Below are positions 1-7,991 of a DNA stretch of 64,000 nt, one piece after another; position 1 is the first letter of the stretch; each line of letters begins with the position of its first letter. Source of the DNA: an uncultured Paracoccaceae bacterium (lineage in GTDB: Bacteria > Pseudomonadota > Alphaproteobacteria > Rhodobacterales > Rhodobacteraceae); contig CANLVD010000005.1 in assembly GCA_947494445.1 (NCBI GenBank), forward strand, positions 280,218 through 344,217, in the 5' to 3' direction. The position numbers and the translations under genes are program-made. Below the pieces are notes generated by a model. That model was given only the letters and a program-made list of their open reading frames with translations. It searched no databases and had not been told where the DNA came from.

Positions 1-1
1 A

Positions 2-325
2 AACGCCTTTGCCTATGTGTTTGCCGGATCGGGTAAGTTTCGGGACGCGTCTGATCCTTACGGGGTGCGGGTGGAAAAAGAGGTTGCCGGTGAAGAGCTG
101 AACATCCGCGATCTGAGCGGCAATCGGACGCTGGTCAATTTCGACACCGGTGACGAGGTGCGGGTCACAGCCGGGCCTGATGGCATGCGGTTCCTGCTGA
201 TCTCGGGTCGCCCGATCAAGGAGCCGGTGGCCTGGCACGGGCCTATCGTGATGAACACGCGGGCTGAGTTGTATCAAGCAATGGAAGAATTGCAGAACGG
301 TCGCTTCATTCGCGCCGATCACTGA
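2..325 (+). CDS. Pirin-family protein, C-terminal part (5' end outside the window)
   Basis: The reading frame is open from the first bases of the window, so only about the last 107 codons are present. The segment matches the second cupin of pirins: a DTGDEVRV strand, then GPDGMRFLLISGRPIKEPV, and a closing WHGPIVMNT segment followed by a helix with the pirin-typical ELYQAMEELQNGRF. Pirins are bicupin metal-binding proteins, and some have quercetinase activity. The metal-binding His/Glu set lies in the missing N-terminal cupin, so activity cannot be judged. A strong terminator follows directly. An internal GTG at 17 is not a credible start because homology continues upstream of it. Confidence 0.85.
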   Translation, partial: NAFAYVFAGSGKFRDASDPYGVRVEKEVAGEELNIRDLSGNRTLVNFDTGDEVRVTAGPDGMRFLLISGRPIKEPVAWHGPIVMNTRAELYQAMEELQNGRFIRADH

Positions 326-331
326 ACAGGA

Positions 332-359
332 GCCCGGCCCCTTGAAAGGGGCCGGGTTT
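332..359 (+). terminator. Rho-independent terminator of the pirin gene
   Basis: A 9-bp perfect GC stem (333-341 with 348-356) with loop TTGAAA is followed by TTT. It starts 7 bases after the pirin stop codon. Confidence 0.85.
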
Positions 360-361
360 GC

Positions 362-398
362 GCTTCGCGCAGAGGATATTTGAGCCAAGACGTGAAAG
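362..398 (+). repeat. Copy A of an intergenic repeat (core GATATTTGaGCCAAGA)
   Basis: A short sequence with a GC-rich head and the core GATATTTGAGCCAAGA lies just past a terminator. A second copy with one change in that core is at 53233-53267. Neither copy is inside a gene, apart from the last codons near 400. It resembles the short 3'-flank repeats scattered through Rhodobacteraceae chromosomes. The family assignment is from memory. Confidence 0.45.
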
Positions 399-399
399 C

Positions 400-1905
400 T
401 CAGATCATCGCCTCCGGATGGTTTTCCAGGAACATGGCCATGTCCTGATTGCCGGTGTTGTCGCGATACTCGGCCGCACAAGTGGCACCTGCCTCGATCA
501 GCATTGCGGCACAGGCGATGTGCTGGCGGGTGGCCGCATTGAGCGAATGTTCCGCGCCGTGAATGCAGGTGCCAAGCGCATTGCCGCCATACATGTTTTC
601 GAAGTTCAGATCAGGGTTGAGCGACAGGAGATAGGCCACCGTCTCGGCGTTGCCTTCCCAAGCCGCCAGATGCAGCGGGGTCATGCCCTGTTCCTCGCGT
701 GTGTCGGGATCAAGACCGGCAGCCACCAGCGCCTTGATCTGGGCGGTCTTTGTGGGATCGGTCGCAAGATGGCAGAGCAGGCGGCGGTCCTCTTCGACCA
801 GACGGTGCAGATTGACCTTGGCCTCAGGCGGCGTGCCCGTTCCGCAGGCCGCCAGAATGTCCTGATTGCGGGTCAGCGGCGTGGCATGGCCTGCTGCCTC
901 CAAGGCCTGAGCAAAGGGCAGATTGCCCGATGTTGCGGCCACGGCATAAGGCGTCTTGCCTTGCCAGAGCGCAGTTGGATCAGCGCCCGCTACCAGAAGC
1001 GCTTTTGCGTGATCGCCGCTGCGCCCGCGCCTTGCGGCCTGATGCAGTGCGGGGATGGTCGGGACCGGATCGCCTGAGGGAAACGCGCGCAGCGCTTCAT
1101 TGGGATCGGCACCCATGTCCAGCAGGATCTGCAAGCCTTCGAGATTGTCGAAATCCAGCACCCGATTGAGCGCGTTGGTTCCGTTGGGATTGGCCTTGTA
1201 CCGGGCCAACAGGCGCAGGCCGTCATTGTGACCCAACTCACACGCGTGGTAGAGGCTTTCGAAGTCATCGGGATTGGCGCCATGGTCAAGCAGCCATTCA
1301 GCCAAGACCAGATTGCCCGCATGTCCCAAAGCGCCATAGAGCGCGGGGAGCATATCTTCGCTGCCGGGTTGGGCCGGGTAGCTGTCATTCACGTCTGCAC
1401 CAGCGTCCAGCAGCAGTTCAGCAATGGCCAGCATGTCAGGCGTCTTGTCAGGATGGACCTGAAAATGCTTGGAAAATGCCAGATGCAAAATTGGTCGACG
1501 GGGACCGATCGGAGTTGTCACAACATCTGCGTTCTGGCTGAGCGCTTTGCGCACGGCTGGCAGATCATAGGTGGCTATTTGCAGGCCGAGGTTGTGATCG
1601 GGCAAGTCCGGGTCGTCGCTGAGCAACTGATCCACCCGCCAGTGATGTCCGAAAAAGAGCGCCATTTTCAGAAGCTCGGCCCGCTTGTCGCGATCACTGC
1701 CGCGGGTTTGCAGGCTGTATTTCAGCTTGGGCCAGCTGGCAAAGCCTTCCTCGCGCGCAATCACATGCAGGGCGTCTGCGTGTCTGGCATTGGTCTGGTT
1801 GGGCAGGTGCGCGCGCAATCGATCAAACGCTGTCGGGTCATTCTGATCAAGCTGGCGTTTGAGGGCCTTGGCGCTGCGGCGCAAGGCGTCCAGGTCATGG
1901 GTCAT
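400..1905 (-). CDS. Ankyrin-repeat protein
   Basis: A protein of about 501 residues that runs as a series of 30-35-residue ankyrin units. Examples are TPLHLAAWEGNAETVAYLLS near the C-terminus, LLLDAGADVND and LLVAGADPTALW. The N-terminal 70 residues are a charged helical domain (LRRSAKALKRQLDQNDPTAF) often seen ahead of such repeats in alphaproteobacteria. No signal peptide or membrane segment is visible, so it is probably a cytoplasmic protein-protein interaction scaffold. I chose the ATG at 1905 because an AGGAGAAGG Shine-Dalgarno lies just upstream; a longer start at 1956 has none. The partner is unknown, and neighbours give no functional hint. Confidence 0.85.
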   Translation of the reverse strand: MTHDLDALRRSAKALKRQLDQNDPTAFDRLRAHLPNQTNARHADALHVIAREEGFASWPKLKYSLQTRGSDRDKRAELLKMALFFGHHWRVDQLLSDDPDLPDHNLGLQIATYDLPAVRKALSQNADVVTTPIGPRRPILHLAFSKHFQVHPDKTPDMLAIAELLLDAGADVNDSYPAQPGSEDMLPALYGALGHAGNLVLAEWLLDHGANPDDFESLYHACELGHNDGLRLLARYKANPNGTNALNRVLDFDNLEGLQILLDMGADPNEALRAFPSGDPVPTIPALHQAARRGRSGDHAKALLVAGADPTALWQGKTPYAVAATSGNLPFAQALEAAGHATPLTRNQDILAACGTGTPPEAKVNLHRLVEEDRRLLCHLATDPTKTAQIKALVAAGLDPDTREEQGMTPLHLAAWEGNAETVAYLLSLNPDLNFENMYGGNALGTCIHGAEHSLNAATRQHIACAAMLIEAGATCAAEYRDNTGNQDMAMFLENHPEAMI

Positions 1906-2077
1906 CGTTCCTTCTCCTGTCGGATGAGGCCCGGATGTCCGCCGGATCTGGGCCAATGCCAGGAAAAGGCAGGTTCAGATCAATCAGATCAGACTGCGCT
2001 TGGGCTTTCCGCGGACCGGGAGGCCGGTCAGACGGCCCATGCCGCGACGATAGCAGAAAATGCGCCGTGGAAAAAGC

Positions 2078-2194
2078 CTAGCGTGTGGCGTTTTCCAGCG
2101 TGCGGCCCGCGTTTGTGATGTCTTGGCCAACGCCCTGAATGGTGTTGCAGGCGGCTAGAAGCAGGATGCAGGAGACGGCAAGCAGTCGGGTCAT
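2078..2194 (-). CDS. Entericidin EcnA/B-family small lipoprotein
   Basis: A 38-residue protein: a short basic start, a hydrophobic core and a lipobox (LLLAAC), then NTIQGVGQDITNAGRTLENA. That tail is the hallmark of the entericidin family (N-T-x-x-G-x-G-x-D). After processing the mature peptide would be about 23 residues attached to a membrane by its N-terminal Cys. The longer frame starting at 2332 overlaps the neighbouring gene and has no support. The start at 2194 is preceded by CCCCTCCC on the plus strand, which reads as GGGAGG on the coding strand. Family members in enterics act as a bacteriolytic/antidote pair. Here only one copy is present, so a general envelope lipoprotein role is as likely. 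Confidence 0.75.
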   Translation of the reverse strand: MTRLLAVSCILLLAACNTIQGVGQDITNAGRTLENATR

Positions 2195-2261
2195 GGGAGG
2201 GGTCCTTTGTGGTGGTCTTTCGGCAAACGGTATCAAATGGGTCTGCGGCTTTCCAGAGGGC

Positions 2262-3479
2262 TCAACCGCCAGACCAAGGCGTGTCGCTCTGGCCATGGGG
2301 GACGTTTTGCATTTCCAGATGGAGACGATCACCGGTGTAGGGATGTGCGCGCGCGGCCTCTTCGTTCAGGGAGACACCCAGACCGGGCGTGTCATCCAGC
2401 AGGATATGACCAGCCTCCCAAGGCAGGCCGCGGTTCAGAAGCTGTCGGTGAAAGCCGTCGCCCTTGCAGATGGTTTCGGCAATCAGGAAATTGGGGAGGC
2501 AAGCGGCCAGTTGCAGATTTGCGGCCCATTCAATGGGACCGGCGTAAAGATGCGGAGCAATCTGGGCACCATGAGCTTCGGCCAGAACCGCGAGTTTGCG
2601 CGCCTCCCAGATGCCGCCGACCCGGCCCAGAGCTGGTTGCAGGATATGGGCGGCATTGCGCGCGAGCAGGGGTTGGAAATCGGCGCGTGTGGTCAGACGC
2701 TCACCTGTCGCGATGGGCACGGGTGAGTGGGCTACGACCATGGCCATGGCGTCGGGATTGTCGGGAGGCACCGGCTCTTCAAACCAGAGCGGCTGGTAGG
2801 GTGCAATGGCATGGGCCAGCCGGATCGCACCAGACGGCGTGAACTGGCCATGGGTGCCAAAGAGCAGATCGGCGCGGTCGCCCACAGCCTCGCGGATGCG
2901 CGCGCAGAACCGGGTCGACAGGCTGAGATCGGCCATCGCTGGCTGGTGTCCACCCATGATGGTGTAGGGGCCGGCAGGGTCAAACTTGAGCGCAGTAAAG
3001 CCCTGATCAACCATCACGGCCGCCTGTTCGGCGGACATGTCAGCGGATGCATAGAAGCTGGCCGGATCCTGATCCGCACCGGGGTAAAGGTAGGAATAGG
3101 TTCGGATGCGCCGGGTGATCTGGCCACCCAGCAGCTTGTGCACCGGCAGGTCGTGGGCCTTGCCCAGAATGTCCCAGCAGGCAATCTCAAGCCCAGAAAA
3201 CGCGCCCATCACGGTGGGATCAGGGCGCTGGGTAAAGCCCGAGGAATAGGCGCTGCGAAACATTGCTTCGATGTCATGGGGATCACGTCCGGCCACGTGT
3301 CGTTCAAAGACGTCCTGTACCACGGCCGTCATGGCGTCAGGTCCGACAGCGGCTGCATAGACTTCACCATACCCGATGATGCCTGTGTCTGTGGTCAGCT
3401 TGGTGAAGATGAAGTAGCGGCCGCCGTGGCCCGGGGGCGGTGTGCCGACCACGAAAATCTCAAGATCAGTCAGTTTCAT
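2262..3479 (-). CDS. Mandelate racemase/muconate lactonizing (enolase-superfamily) enzyme, sugar-acid dehydratase-like
   Basis: About 405 residues with an N-terminal capping domain (MKLTDLEIFVVGTPP) and a C-terminal barrel. Barrel motifs seen in order are ALKFDPAG, GTHGQFTPSGAIRLA, PLWFEEPVPPDN, GERLTTR and an APHLYAGPIEWAAN segment near the C-terminus. These match the galactonate/mannonate-dehydratase side of the superfamily. The first metal ligand position, usually Asp two residues before the HG pair, reads Gly here (GTHG); the Glu ligands in EEP and GER are present. I chose ATG 3479, with AGGAG about 11 bases upstream, over GTG 3491. The gene stands alone, divergent from an MFS exporter. 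The substrate cannot be named. Confidence 0.85.
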   Translation of the reverse strand: MKLTDLEIFVVGTPPPGHGGRYFIFTKLTTDTGIIGYGEVYAAAVGPDAMTAVVQDVFERHVAGRDPHDIEAMFRSAYSSGFTQRPDPTVMGAFSGLEIACWDILGKAHDLPVHKLLGGQITRRIRTYSYLYPGADQDPASFYASADMSAEQAAVMVDQGFTALKFDPAGPYTIMGGHQPAMADLSLSTRFCARIREAVGDRADLLFGTHGQFTPSGAIRLAHAIAPYQPLWFEEPVPPDNPDAMAMVVAHSPVPIATGERLTTRADFQPLLARNAAHILQPALGRVGGIWEARKLAVLAEAHGAQIAPHLYAGPIEWAANLQLAACLPNFLIAETICKGDGFHRQLLNRGLPWEAGHILLDDTPGLGVSLNEEAARAHPYTGDRLHLEMQNVPHGQSDTPWSGG

Positions 3480-3615
3480 GGCCTGTCGCACTCCTGCAGG
3501 TATCGCGCTTTACCAGCAGCATAGGCGGCGTCGCGGGGTCAGGGCATGCAAAATCGACCATGGTGTCGCAATTGTATGGCTTGACGGGACGCGGCGGCTG
3601 GGATTTGCAGGGGGC

Positions 3616-4848
3616 ATGACCACCTCCGATGCGCCTCAACCCCAGTCCCGACTGCCCTTTGTGTTCATTGTGACCACCGTTGTGCTGGATGCCATGGGGA
3701 TCGGCCTGATCCTGCCGGTGATGCCGGATCTTCTGCGTGAGTTGAACCAGATGTCGATCTCGGACGCCGCGCGCTGGGGCGGTTGGCTGTCGCTGGTCTA
3801 TGCGGTGATGCAGTTTCTCTGCGGGCCGTTGATCGGCAATCTGTCGGATGCCTATGGCCGTCGTCCGGTCCTGCTTGTGTCGCTTCTGGCCATGGCGCTG
3901 GATTACGTGGTCATGGCGCTCGCCGGCAGTCTCTGGCTGCTGTTCGTGACGCGGATGATCGCTGGTGTCACCGGTGCGACCTATTCCACCGCAAGCGCTT
4001 ACCTTGCGGATATTTCGTCACCCAAGGAGCGGGCTGCAAATTTCGGTCTGGTGGGAGCTGCCTTCGGGATGGGGTTCATATTCGGCCCGGCCATCGGTGG
4101 ATTTCTGGGCGAATTGGGCACGCGCGCACCGTTCTGGGGGGCGGCCATTCTGGCTCTGGTCAACATGGGATTTGGCTGGTTCATCCTGCCTGAAACTCTC
4201 AAGCCCGAGAACCGCCGCGCATTCCAGTTTTCGCGGGCCAATCCTTTCCGGGCGTTCCTGCGATTGCGTCACTTGCCGGTGGTGGGCGGGATCATCCTGA
4301 TTTACCTGATCGAGACCACGGCCACCAACGTCTACCCCGCCGTCTGGGCCTATTTCACGCAGGAACGCTTTGGCTGGAGCGTGGCCATGGTGGGCGTCAG
4401 CCTTGCCGCATACGGCATTTGCGTGGGCGTTGTTCAAGGCGTTCTGATCCGCAAGATCCTTAACCGGTTGGGCGAATATCGCACGGCAATTTTCGGCATG
4501 TCGTGCTCGCTGGTCAGCTTGCTGGTGCTCAGCGGGGTGAGCGAGGGCTGGGTGGTCTTTGCCTTCATGCCGTTGATGGCGCTGAGCGCCGTAACCGAAC
4601 CGGCACTTTCGGGCATTGCGGCCAACCGTGTGGGCGAGGACGAGCAGGGAGAGTTGCAGGGTGTCATCGCCTCGGCCAGTGCCATTGGCACGATCATTAG
4701 CCTGCCTCTGATGACCCAGCTCTTTGGCAGTTTCACCTCCGAGACAGCACCGGTTTATTTTCCCGGTGCGCCCTTTCTGGCGGCGGCCCTGCTGACGGTT
4801 CTGGGTCTGGGATTGCTGGTCCGCGCGCGCCGGTCGACTTGGGGTTGA
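3616..4848 (+). CDS. MFS drug:proton antiporter, TetA-like
   Basis: About 410 residues with 12 predicted membrane helices. The cytoplasmic loop 2-3 motif A is intact (GNLSDAYGRRPVLL), and helix 4 and 5 motifs (RMIAGVTGATYSTASAY, GFIFGPAIGGFLGELG) are those of the TetA(B)/multidrug DHA1 family. The opening FIVTTVVLDAMGIGLILPVM is also TetA-typical. The ATG at 3616 is preceded by CAGGGGG; the open frame extends to 3442 but overlaps the divergent gene. No TetR-type repressor is adjacent, so tetracycline resistance should not be assumed. A general efflux role is the safer reading. Confidence 0.85.
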   Translation: MTTSDAPQPQSRLPFVFIVTTVVLDAMGIGLILPVMPDLLRELNQMSISDAARWGGWLSLVYAVMQFLCGPLIGNLSDAYGRRPVLLVSLLAMALDYVVMALAGSLWLLFVTRMIAGVTGATYSTASAYLADISSPKERAANFGLVGAAFGMGFIFGPAIGGFLGELGTRAPFWGAAILALVNMGFGWFILPETLKPENRRAFQFSRANPFRAFLRLRHLPVVGGIILIYLIETTATNVYPAVWAYFTQERFGWSVAMVGVSLAAYGICVGVVQGVLIRKILNRLGEYRTAIFGMSCSLVSLLVLSGVSEGWVVFAFMPLMALSAVTEPALSGIAANRVGEDEQGELQGVIASASAIGTIISLPLMTQLFGSFTSETAPVYFPGAPFLAAALLTVLGLGLLVRARRSTWG

Positions 4849-5145
4849 CGCGGGCGCGCGCGGACCTCAGCGCCAAGCCTATGTTGGCTTGTGGGGGCCT
4901 TGACGCTGTCACTGACAGGCGGGTGTGCACCTGATCCGTTGAACGGGCTGGTTGAGCCACATATCGGCAGGATCATGGGCCTAGGGGGAATATCCCTTGA
5001 TCACGATGACCTGCAGCTCAACCGCTCCGTTCGTGGAGATGTTATAGACCAGCGGGTGTCACGATTGCATGAACGCAAAAGTCGAGTTCCGGTCTCGAAA
5101 GGGTAGGAGACAGTCCCTTTGAGAGCCTGGTTCGTATGTTTTTGG
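4849..5145. other. 297-bp intergenic stretch between convergent genes
   Basis: No convincing gene here. A hairpin near 5094-5123 (AAAGGG and CCCTTT arms, extended by CTC/GAG with one bulge) could be a weak terminator for the minus-strand NUDIX gene. On the minus strand around 4989-5060 a short frame reads NISTNGAVELQVIVIKGYSP before a stop and is closed upstream by another stop. This could be a gene remnant, but I cannot identify it. Confidence 0.4.
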
Positions 5146-5610
5146 CTAGGGTGCCTTGGTTTCAAGCGGATTTGGGTCAAGACCGTTTGGCACATCGAAC
5201 GGCAGGCTGCGCAGAAAATCAGGTTTGACGCGTAGCGTTTCCAACTCGGTGCGGGAGAAAAATCTGCGTTTGGTGACGACTGCTTCGGGGTCCAGCCAGT
5301 CAGATGTCAGATTGCCCGCGGCGATCTCACAGGCAAAGAACATCTCGACCTGATGAAAGTTTGTGGCCGGATCGGTGAATTCTGAAATGCCGACAACCTG
5401 CCCGGGTGTGATTTCAAGGCCTGTTTCCTCATGCACTTCGCGGATCAGGTTTTCCGCAAGGGACTGGCCCGGTTCGGCCCCTCCACCCGGGGCGCACCAC
5501 AGATCGGATGTGTTGCCGGGATAGGCATTGACCAGCAACAGCCGGGCGTCTTGCACGATCAGCGCACGCACGGCGAGCCGGGTCTGGTGATATCTTTTGG
5601 GTTTGAGCAT
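5146..5610 (-). CDS. NUDIX hydrolase
   Basis: About 154 residues. The Nudix box lies near residues 42-65: three glycines, then GQSLAENLIREVHEETGL. The REVHEETG core is intact. The structural first Glu of the G-x5-E spacing is Gln here, a tolerated change. The start at 5610 (MLKPKRYHQTR) gives the usual N-terminus directly before the first beta strand (LAVRALIVQDARLLLV). The longer frame up to 5715 runs through a cluster of hairpins and is rejected. The substrate is unknown; the family cleaves nucleoside diphosphates linked to another moiety. It lies just downstream of the purine operon terminators, so it is probably a separate transcript. Confidence 0.85.
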   Translation of the reverse strand: MLKPKRYHQTRLAVRALIVQDARLLLVNAYPGNTSDLWCAPGGGAEPGQSLAENLIREVHEETGLEITPGQVVGISEFTDPATNFHQVEMFFACEIAAGNLTSDWLDPEAVVTKRRFFSRTELETLRVKPDFLRSLPFDVPNGLDPNPLETKAP

Positions 5611-5650
5611 GAGATGGCCTAGCTGGCGGTGCGCACCGTCAGGCGGGCCC

Positions 5651-5718
5651 GTCTGTCTTGTCCAGACAGACCCTGAGCCCGGGGATCCGGGCTCAGGCTT
5701 TTGGGGAAACCCCAAAAG
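5651..5718 (-). terminator. Three tandem hairpins ending the xdh/BMP operon
   Basis: Three perfect inverted repeats stand head to tail. Reading the minus strand downstream of the BMP gene: 5718-5698 (9-bp arms CTTTTGGGG/CCCCAAAAG, loop 3), 5697-5672 (9-bp arms CCTGAGCCC/GGGCTCAGG around ggggatcc) and 5671-5651 (7-bp arms GTCTGTC/GACAGAC). The first hairpin begins 21 bases after the stop codon. None has a long T-run, so the block may act as terminator, 3' exonuclease block or both. Confidence 0.65.
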
Positions 5719-5739
5719 AGGCCTTTGGTGCCTGGCCGA

Positions 5740-6813
5740 TCAGTTGGGCAGTTCGCCTTCAATGCCTTCGACATAAAAGTTCATGCCCAGAAGCGTGCCA
5801 TCATCCGCACGCTCGCCTTCGGCCAGCCAGTCGGAGCCGTCCTGCTTCTTGATCGGGCCGGTGAAGGAGTGGATCGAGCCGTCAACGATGCCGTCGATGA
5901 TCGCCTGAGCGGAGGCCTGAACCTCGGCCGGGATCTTGTCGGAGAACTCGCCGATCTCTGTCAGGCCGGGCTTGATGCCGTCCCATGTATCGGTGCTTTC
6001 CCATGTGCCATCCATGACCGCCTGTGTGCGGGCCACATAGTAGGGGCCCCAGTTGTCGATGATCGAGGAGAGGCGCGCATTCGGACCGAACTGCTTCATG
6101 TCGGATGCCTGACCGAAGGCGTAGATGCCTTTTTCTTCAGCGATGGTCATGGCCGCTGGGCTGTCTGTGTGCTGCATGATCACATCTGCGCCCTGTTCGA
6201 TCAGTGCGTTCGCTGCATCAGCTTCCTTTGCGGGATCGAACCATGTGTTTACCCAGACGATCTTGAATGACACATCAGGGTTTACCGCCTTGGCCGCCAG
6301 ATAGGCAGAGTTGATGCCGCGCACGACCTCGGGGATCGGGAAAGACGCGATGTAGCCGATGGTGTTGGTCTCGGTCATGTGGCCTGCGATGTGGCCCAGA
6401 ACTGTGCGGCCCTCATAGAACCGACCCGAGTAGACGGACACGTTATCAGCGCGCTTGAAGCCGGTTGCATGCTCGAACTTCACATCGGGGAACTGCTCGG
6501 CCACCTTGAGTGTCGGGTTCATGTAGCCAAATGACGTGGTGAAGATCAGGTCATGGCCGGACTGGGCAAGCTGGCGAATGGCACGCTCGGCATCCGGGCC
6601 TTCGGGCACGCTTTCCAGATATGTGGTTTCGACCTTGTCGCCAAAAGCCTCCTCAATGGCCTTGCGGCCCTGATCATGCTCATAGGACCAGCCGAAATCG
6701 CCCACCGGACCGACATAGATGAAGCCGACCTTCATGGGTTCATGGCCGTCCGACAGGGCAGGGCCTGCCAGAGCCAGTGCAGCGACGGCTGCGAGTGTTT
6801 TGACAAATTTCAT
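5740..6813 (-). CDS. BMP-family ABC transporter substrate-binding protein, probable purine/nucleoside binder
   Basis: 357 residues with a Sec signal peptide (MKFVKTLAAVAALALAGPALS) and no lipobox, so probably a free periplasmic binding protein. The mature start KVGFIYVGPVGDFGWSYEHD is the BMP/PnrA family signature; later segments such as VVRGINSAYLAAKAVNPD and TDSPAAMTIAEEKG fit the same fold. GGAGG sits seven bases before the ATG. It is the last gene of the operon after xdhA, xdhB, xdhC, an ATPase and two permeases. BMP proteins of known function bind nucleosides or purines. With xanthine dehydrogenase in the same operon, a nucleobase ligand is likely, though inferred. Confidence 0.9.
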   Translation of the reverse strand: MKFVKTLAAVAALALAGPALSDGHEPMKVGFIYVGPVGDFGWSYEHDQGRKAIEEAFGDKVETTYLESVPEGPDAERAIRQLAQSGHDLIFTTSFGYMNPTLKVAEQFPDVKFEHATGFKRADNVSVYSGRFYEGRTVLGHIAGHMTETNTIGYIASFPIPEVVRGINSAYLAAKAVNPDVSFKIVWVNTWFDPAKEADAANALIEQGADVIMQHTDSPAAMTIAEEKGIYAFGQASDMKQFGPNARLSSIIDNWGPYYVARTQAVMDGTWESTDTWDGIKPGLTEIGEFSDKIPAEVQASAQAIIDGIVDGSIHSFTGPIKKQDGSDWLAEGERADDGTLLGMNFYVEGIEGELPN

Positions 6814-6851
6814 GGATTACCTCCGGTTGGATCTTCGAATGGGGGGATGTC

Positions 6852-7991
6852 CTACCCAGACTTGTGAAACACCTGACCCAAAGAGGCCGGTGCGTTCTGA
6901 TTGGCCCGCAAACGGTCTGCGGACATGACGACAAGCACAATGATCGTGACCAGATAGGGGGTCATCGACAGGTATTGCGCCTGAATGGAAATGGGATAAG
7001 CGGCGGACCATGTGCCGAGCGCTATGGTGCCAAGCCAGAGCAGTAGCAGCTCGATCGGACCGGCGCGGCTGGTGAGTGTGCGCCAGATGGCGAACAGGAA
7101 AAGACCGAAGGCCAGCAGCCAGAGCGGTGTCAGGTTTGCGGCCTGCAGGTTCAGTTGCAGGATCGTGACACCGCCGAACAGATAAGCACCCAACATCACG
7201 CGCCACGGCTTCCACGCACCAAAGACAACGATGGCCAGCGCGATCCAGCCAGCGCCTGCGGTCATTCCTTCGTTCCATTGGGGCACCCGCACAAGGCTGA
7301 GATAAGCGCCGCCCAGTCCCGCACAAGCACCGCCAAAGGCGATTGCGGCCAGCCGGATGGCAATGACGTTGTAGCCTAGCGCGTGGGCGGCGGCATGGTT
7401 TTCACCGACCGCGCGCAGGATCATGCCAGGCCGCGAGCGCCCCAAAAAGAGCCAGACCGCAATGACCAGTCCCAGGGCGAAGTAGACCACGGCGTCATGT
7501 GACAGAAACAGCGGGCCGACAACGGGCAGGTCCGAGAGGCCCGGAATATCAAGTGATCCGAATGCAGGCGGCTTGAGACCCGAGTAGGGCTGCCCGATCA
7601 GTGCGGCCAGTCCCAGTCCAAAGAGTGTCAGCGCCAGTCCGGTAGCGACCTGATTGGACAATAGAACTTGGGTCAGAACGCCAAATACCAGTGCAAGGGC
7701 TGCACCGGCCAGTGCCGCGCCCAGAAAGCCGACCCATGGGCTGCCGCTTTCCACGGCAAAGGCAAATCCGGCGATGGCACCGATGATCATCATCCCTTCG
7801 ACGCCAAGGTTCAGGACGCCTGATTTCTCGACCACCATCTCGCCGATGGCCGCAAGCAGCAGCGGCTGGGCTGCTATGATGATGGAGGCCCCGAGCAGCA
7901 CCGGATCAAGGCCCGAGATCAGCGCGAAGACGGCCAGCGCAACCAGCGCCAGCGTGATCAGAACCGGTTGGGTGAGGCGTTCCACTGTCAT
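6852..7991 (-). CDS. ABC transporter permease (BMP/nucleoside type, second permease)
   Basis: 379 residues and about 10 hydrophobic segments. The signature GEMVVEKSGVLNLGVEGMM is that of the branched-chain-like permease family used by BMP transporters; the conserved GENHAAAHALGYNV loop near the C-terminal half is the ATPase-coupling helix. The start overlaps the previous permease by four bases (ATGA, 7988-7991), indicating translational coupling. It pairs with the 7988-9055 permease to form a heterodimeric channel. The C-terminus is about 60 residues longer than many family members, with two extra hydrophobic segments. Confidence 0.88.
   Translation of the reverse strand: MTVERLTQPVLITLALVALAVFALISGLDPVLLGASIIIAAQPLLLAAIGEMVVEKSGVLNLGVEGMMIIGAIAGFAFAVESGSPWVGFLGAALAGAALALVFGVLTQVLLSNQVATGLALTLFGLGLAALIGQPYSGLKPPAFGSLDIPGLSDLPVVGPLFLSHDAVVYFALGLVIAVWLFLGRSRPGMILRAVGENHAAAHALGYNVIAIRLAAIAFGGACAGLGGAYLSLVRVPQWNEGMTAGAGWIALAIVVFGAWKPWRVMLGAYLFGGVTILQLNLQAANLTPLWLLAFGLFLFAIWRTLTSRAGPIELLLLWLGTIALGTWSAAYPISIQAQYLSMTPYLVTIIVLVVMSADRLRANQNAPASLGQVFHKSG

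Noticed and set aside
1228..2118. A 296-codon plus-strand frame opposite the ankyrin gene
   Set aside because: Shadow of the ankyrin reading frame. It continues past the true gene start only because stops are rare in this composition.
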